Source: DASYXZ01 sp035308965 | GTDB lineage: Bacteria > Acidobacteriota > Terriglobia > UBA7540 | Assembly: GCA_035308965.1 (NCBI GenBank) | Contig: DATGFN010000044.1 | Coordinates: 1 to 64,000 of the forward strand | Reading direction: 5' to 3' | Length of the DNA: 64,000 nt | Shown here: positions 60,776 through 64,000 of the stretch, piece after piece | Position numbering within the stretch: the first letter of the stretch is position 1 | How the letters are laid out: the number at the start of each line of letters is the position of its first letter | Position numbers and translations under genes: made by a program | Notes under the pieces: generated by a model | What the model saw: only the letters and a program-made list of their open reading frames with translations | The model's database searches: none | Told to the model about the DNA's origin: nothing

Positions 60776-62194
60776 ATGCTCGACGACAAACCCGAAAACG
60801 ATCTGCTTAAGGCCATCCCTTCGCCCTCCACTCGGCTGTGGGCGGGTCTTTGCATCATCCTTTCCATATTTATTGTTTTCACTTTTTACACCATTCACGA
60901 ACTGCGCTGGCTGGAAGATTACCAAGCCAACGTGGTGCAGAGAAACCGCAAAGCCTCGCTGCAACTTTTGCGTCTGCAAAACAACGCTTACCTGCTCGCC
61001 ATTTCCCTGCGCGACATGTCGCTGGGTCAATCGCATTACCACATCGCCGATTGGCGCTCGGCCTTCAATCGAATCAGGGAAGACATGAGTGACGCAAGCA
61101 AGCAGGAAAGCGAGTTTGCCGTCAACAGTCCGGCCAGCGACGACAAACGCACTCAGCTCCGCAGCACGTTGGCGGATTTTTGGAGTGCCGCTGATCGCGT
61201 GTTTGCCTTGGCCCAGGAAGGCCAAGAAGCAGACGCGCGGGCCCAGCTCCAGACTCAGCTCGAGAGCAGGCGCGCCGTAATTACGGAAATCGTCTCGCGC
61301 CTGCTCGTATTGAACGACCAGGGCCAGGCGGAAGCGGCGGAGAAAATCAACGCAGTCTATGCCGAAGTCAAACGCGAGATATTGATCGTCATTGGCGTGC
61401 TGTTTCTCCTCGCTCTTGGCACCGGCCTTTACACCTTTGAGGCCAACCGCAAGACGTTCGAGCGGCTCCATCACCTGGCGGAGAAACTGCAAACGCAATC
61501 CGAGCAATTGCGCCATCTTTCCTGGAAGGTCATCAACCTTCAGGAAGAAACGCTGCGCAATGTGGCGCGCGACCTGCACGATGAATTTGGCCAGATTCTT
61601 ACTGCCATTGGCATGATGCTGGGTCGCCTGGATAAGAAAGTTGGGGCCACAGACGCCCAGCTCCTGGCCGATTTGCATGACGTCAAGCACACGGTTGAGG
61701 AGACGCTGCAAAGCATCCGCGACCGGTCCCAAATGTTTCGTCCCGCCATTCTTGATGATTTTGGTTTGGACCAAAGCCTGGAATGGCTGGCGGCCCAGTT
61801 CTCGCGGCAAACCGGGATTGACGTTCACTTTGAAGGGAAAATCGCCCACGGATTCTTCCCGCGCGAGGATGCGATCCATCTCTATCGAATTGTTCAGGAA
61901 TCGTTGAGCAATGTGGCGCGCCACTCCAAAGCACGCTCCGCCTGGGTGACGATGAATGGGTCCGACGGAGAGTTAAATCTCGAAATACGCGATGATGGGA
62001 TAGGATTCGCAGTGGGCCCGGAAATCACCCGATCGGCGGGTGACGGTATTGGACTGATGGGCATGCAGGAACGCGCTCAACACTTGAATGGCACCCTGAC
62101 GATTCGTTCTGTGCCAGGTACCGGCACGGTGATAAATGTGCGCGTGCCATTGTCAAAGCCGCTGGCTGGACCTGTGGCGGAGAAAGTGAAATGA
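60776..62194 (+). CDS. NarX/DesK-like membrane histidine kinase
   Basis: About 472 residues. Two membrane helices (about 20-42 and 202-224) flank an extracytoplasmic helical sensor (about 43-200, four-helix-bundle-like). A coiled linker leads to the HisKA_3 box with Arg-Asp-Leu-His-Asp-Glu-Phe-Gly-Gln (phospho-His) and a HATPase domain with Asn-Val-Ala-Arg-His-Ser-Lys-Ala (N box), Asp-Asp-Gly-Ile-Gly-Phe and Gly-Ile-Gly-Leu-Met-Gly-Met. The start at 60776 is 5 bp beyond the CRTAC1 stop; an upstream ATG at 60719 inside that gene is rejected. Its partner is the regulator at 62361. The signal is unknown. Confidence 0.9.
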   Translation: MLDDKPENDLLKAIPSPSTRLWAGLCIILSIFIVFTFYTIHELRWLEDYQANVVQRNRKASLQLLRLQNNAYLLAISLRDMSLGQSHYHIADWRSAFNRIREDMSDASKQESEFAVNSPASDDKRTQLRSTLADFWSAADRVFALAQEGQEADARAQLQTQLESRRAVITEIVSRLLVLNDQGQAEAAEKINAVYAEVKREILIVIGVLFLLALGTGLYTFEANRKTFERLHHLAEKLQTQSEQLRHLSWKVINLQEETLRNVARDLHDEFGQILTAIGMMLGRLDKKVGATDAQLLADLHDVKHTVEETLQSIRDRSQMFRPAILDDFGLDQSLEWLAAQFSRQTGIDVHFEGKIAHGFFPREDAIHLYRIVQESLSNVARHSKARSAWVTMNGSDGELNLEIRDDGIGFAVGPEITRSAGDGIGLMGMQERAQHLNGTLTIRSVPGTGTVINVRVPLSKPLAGPVAEKVK

Positions 62195-62360
62195 TCGGCG
62201 TTGCGTTACGCAATCTTTTGGAAATGAAAAACGGCAAGACCTCTTGCCAAGACTCCAAGCCGTAAAGAGCCGCTAAGGGAAATAATTTTTTGCCTAACGT
62301 TTCCGTTGCGCCTCTGCGCCTTAGCGAGAGAATGTTCGTCTTACTAAAAGTGAGGACCCT

Positions 62361-63035
62361 GTGACCAACTCTGACGAAGAGAAAAAAATCCGCGTGTTCC
62401 TGGCTGACGACCACGTTCTGGTGCGCCAGGGATTTCGCCGTATGCTCGAAGATAACCCGCGCATCACTGTGGTGGGCGAAGCCGGCACCGGCCTTTCTGC
62501 CATGGAACAATGCAAGGAGCTGAAGCCGGACGTGGTGGTGATGGACCTCTCCATGCCCGAGTTGGGCGGTCTCGAAGCGACGGCGGAAATCCTGAAACTG
62601 AATCCTGAAACCAAGATCCTGATCCTCAGCATGTATTCCAATGAGAATTACGTGCGCAAAGCGTTTGAAGTGGGCGCCAAAGGCTACATGCTCAAAGACG
62701 CGATTGAGATTGACCTCACCCGCGCCGTCACCGCTCTGGCGGCGGGCGAATCCTACGTGAGCCCCGGGATATCGAGCCTTGTTATCGAGGGCCTGAAGTC
62801 AGGCTCCTTCCAGGATCCCAGCAAAGACCCGCACGAAAAACTTACCCTCAGGGAAAAGGAAGTCTTGCTGCTCATCGCCCAGGGCAATTCCAACAAGGAG
62901 ATTGCCGGGCTCCTGAATATTAGCGTCAATACCGTCGCCGTGCACCGCGCCCGCGTGATGGAAACCCTCGGCCTGCATAAAACCGCCGAGCTGGTCCTCT
63001 ACGCGGTGAAAAAGGGATTGATTAAGACGGATTAG
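62361..63035 (+). CDS. NarL/LuxR-family response regulator
   Basis: The 224-residue protein has a receiver domain (about 10-125; Leu-Ala-Asp-Asp-His-Val, phospho-acceptor Asp in Val-Val-Met-Asp-Leu-Ser-Met-Pro, Thr/Ser switch in Ile-Leu-Ser-Met-Tyr, and Gly-Tyr-Met-Leu-Lys-Asp) and a C-terminal LuxR helix-turn-helix (about 155-218; Leu-Thr-Leu-Arg-Glu-Lys-Glu-Val-Leu, Asn-Lys-Glu-Ile-Ala, Val-Ala-Val-His-Arg-Ala). GTG start behind GAGGA. The 166-bp gap to the kinase gene is unusually long. Targets in the divergent redox island are plausible but unproven. Confidence 0.92.
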   Translation: MTNSDEEKKIRVFLADDHVLVRQGFRRMLEDNPRITVVGEAGTGLSAMEQCKELKPDVVVMDLSMPELGGLEATAEILKLNPETKILILSMYSNENYVRKAFEVGAKGYMLKDAIEIDLTRAVTALAAGESYVSPGISSLVIEGLKSGSFQDPSKDPHEKLTLREKEVLLLIAQGNSNKEIAGLLNISVNTVAVHRARVMETLGLHKTAELVLYAVKKGLIKTD

Positions 63036-63201
63036 GATCGCGCCCCATCCGAGCTCTTTCAGAATCTCTGCGCTCCGGCCAGCGATATCAAATGTTGGTG
63101 GCACCATATGACTAAAGGCCCGAATAAGGCATTCTTTGGACCGCCAGGCGCAGCATAGCTGCCTTTATTACGGAGAAAAATCGATTGGGGCTTGCAGTTC
63201 C

Positions 63202-63591
63202 CTACCCGGGCCAATCCACTTTCTCCTCTTTGTCAGAATGTAATCTCCAGAGATTTATTCCGCTGTGACCAACCCGGGTGACCTTACTCGATCGAACAGC
63301 CTGCATTTGAAATTGCGGATGGCGGAGGAATCGGCGAATGAAGCTTGCTGAATCGTAAGGGCTGGCCGCCAAACATACTATGCAGTAATGGGAATGGCAA
63401 AGAAGAGGGCTGTAAAACCCAAGATCACGGGTGAAAAATGTTGGATTTCTCATTCGGTGCAGGAGAGGGATGATCTCTTCGTCCTGCATGCCGGGCCAAC
63501 CGACTTCATGTCCTATCTGGCGGGCCCGAATACGCCAGCCACGCAACAACTGCCTTTGATCTTCAGGAATGTTCTCATCGAGGATGTTCAT
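63202..63591 (-). CDS. PIN-like DUF5615-type toxin
   Basis: The 129-residue product starts Met-Asn-Ile-Leu-Asp-Glu-Asn-Ile-Pro, the acidic N-terminus of DUF5615 PIN-like toxins, and contains Arg-Gln-Ile-Gly-His-Glu-Val-Gly, Phe-Phe-Thr-Arg-Asp and an extended C-terminus. Its ATG overlaps the antitoxin TGA. It is probably an RNase toxin of the VapBC-like DUF433/DUF5615 pair. Longer than most members, because the C-terminal 40 residues are extra. Confidence 0.75.
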   Translation of the reverse strand: MNILDENIPEDQRQLLRGWRIRARQIGHEVGWPGMQDEEIIPLLHRMRNPTFFTRDLGFYSPLLCHSHYCIVCLAASPYDSASFIRRFLRHPQFQMQAVRSSKVTRVGHSGINLWRLHSDKEEKVDWPG

Positions 63592-63833
63592 TTGCCGGCG
63601 GCCACAAGTTCTTCCTTGTGATTCATCATAATCTCTCGCGCCAGCCGCACGGACTCCGCGATGGCCTCGGGGCTGAGTGCTCCCCGCCAATTCTCGATGA
63701 TGGCTTGCCATGCCATGCCATTGGCCACTTGGTCGAGGACGTCAGCCACCAAAATGCGCGTCCCTCGAAAAGTGGGCTGGCCGTGGCATACCTTTGGATC
63801 GACGACAATGAAACGCCCGATGGCCTTGGCCAT
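63588..63833 (-). CDS. DUF433-family antitoxin
   Basis: The 81-residue product has the DUF433 (VapB45-like) pattern: Val-Val-Asp-Pro-Lys-Val-Cys-His-Gly-Gln-Pro-Thr-Phe-Arg-Gly-Thr-Arg-Ile and Val-Leu-Asp-Gln-Val-Ala-Asn-Gly, then a Leu-Ser-Pro-Glu-Ala-Ile segment. It is a small helix-turn-helix protein thought to bind DNA and neutralise the DUF5615 partner, to which it is coupled by ATGA overlap. Confidence 0.85.
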   Translation of the reverse strand: MAKAIGRFIVVDPKVCHGQPTFRGTRILVADVLDQVANGMAWQAIIENWRGALSPEAIAESVRLAREIMMNHKEELVAAGK

Positions 63834-63885
63834 TTTCCCGATTCCTCATTTGACGCGAGTTCCCACCCAAGTCGCGTTCCCCGAC

Positions 63886-63891
63886 ATTATA
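63886..63891 (-). promoter_or_regulatory. TATAAT box upstream of the DUF433 antitoxin
   Basis: A perfect TATAAT on the minus strand lies 53 bp before the antitoxin ATG. The region 17 bp upstream (GGTGAG) is a poor -35 match. Likely start about 63879. The last 100 bp of the window show no other feature. Confidence 0.4.
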
Positions 63892-64000
63892 CAGGGCCGG
63901 AGGCTCCCCTCACCCAAATAAATCCACCTTCAGCATCCTGCCCTTCAAGCTTTAATGTGAAAATCTTTGACTGCTTATGAACTCACACCGGCTTGGCCTC

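Noticed and set aside
60737..61924. Minus-strand ORF of 395 codons opposite the histidine kinase
   Set aside because: Shadow of a well-supported kinase gene.

Overview
The window looks like chromosomal DNA of an Acidobacteriota member, probably of the Solibacter/Bryobacter/Koribacter type. The evidence is the high GC content, two giant Oar-like TonB-dependent receptors with an N-terminal carboxypeptidase-regulatory domain, two FG-GAP/ASPIC-UnbV (CRTAC1-type) proteins, a five-haem c-type cytochrome fused to TPRs, a PilB ATPase fused to a zinc ribbon and a cyclic-nucleotide-binding domain, and the pheT-zapA-6S RNA-ymdB order. No rRNA, tRNA, CRISPR array, prophage or complete insertion sequence was seen. 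Taxonomy is inference from gene content; no search was run.

Region by region. 0-4 kb: tail of an IS4-type transposase, then housekeeping genes pheT, a ZapB-like coiled coil, zapA, 6S RNA and ymdB. 4-9.8 kb: secreted amidohydrolase, cydAB quinol oxidase, a MazEF-type toxin-antitoxin pair and a dGTPase-like HD protein. 9.9-16.9 kb: potassium channel, M23 peptidase, nucleoside hydrolase, EF-G-like GTPase, zinc-ribbon protein and a methyltransferase. 17-24.7 kb: a decayed DUF6807/PmoA-like gene, a NYN/LOTUS protein, a divergent pair of sugar-metabolism genes, an adenylate cyclase, a cupredoxin-like protein and a VapBC pair. 24.7-28.6 kb: an amino-sugar recycling cluster (GH3 hexosaminidase, SIS isomerase/deaminase, GlcNAc-kinase-like ATPase). 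29-32 kb: an orphan PilB. 32-41 kb: polysaccharide and export functions (YVTN propeller, GH42 beta-galactosidase, beta-helix protein, divergent TonB receptor). 41-44 kb: two SDRs, a CAP-domain protein and a YbjQ protein.

The most interesting part is 44.4-63 kb, an envelope redox island. On the minus strand, in transcription order, it holds a small secreted Cys protein, an outer-membrane beta-barrel protein, a TlpA thioredoxin, an iodothyronine-deiodinase-like protein, an Oar-type receptor, an AhpD/carboxymuconolactone-decarboxylase protein, an MFS transporter, a second copy of the Cys protein, the pentahaem cytochrome/TPR protein and a CRTAC1 protein. A second CRTAC1 gene, a NarX-like histidine kinase and a NarL-like regulator read away on the plus strand.

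Three genes in this island are each split by one in-frame TGA. In the deiodinase-like gene TGA falls on the family's catalytic selenocysteine (Gly-Ser-His-Thr-U-Pro-Pro-Phe). In the AhpD-like gene it falls on the second active-site Cys (Cys-Val-Tyr-U). In both, exactly 17 nt after the TGA, there is a three-base hairpin loop beginning with G, as expected of bacterial SECIS elements. The third, in the beta-barrel gene just after the signal peptide, also has a hairpin that fits the SECIS rules but is less certain. Ordinary gene callers would split or truncate all three. The proposal is a selenoprotein-containing extracytoplasmic redox system; the Sec insertion genes (selA, selB, selC, selD) are not in this window.
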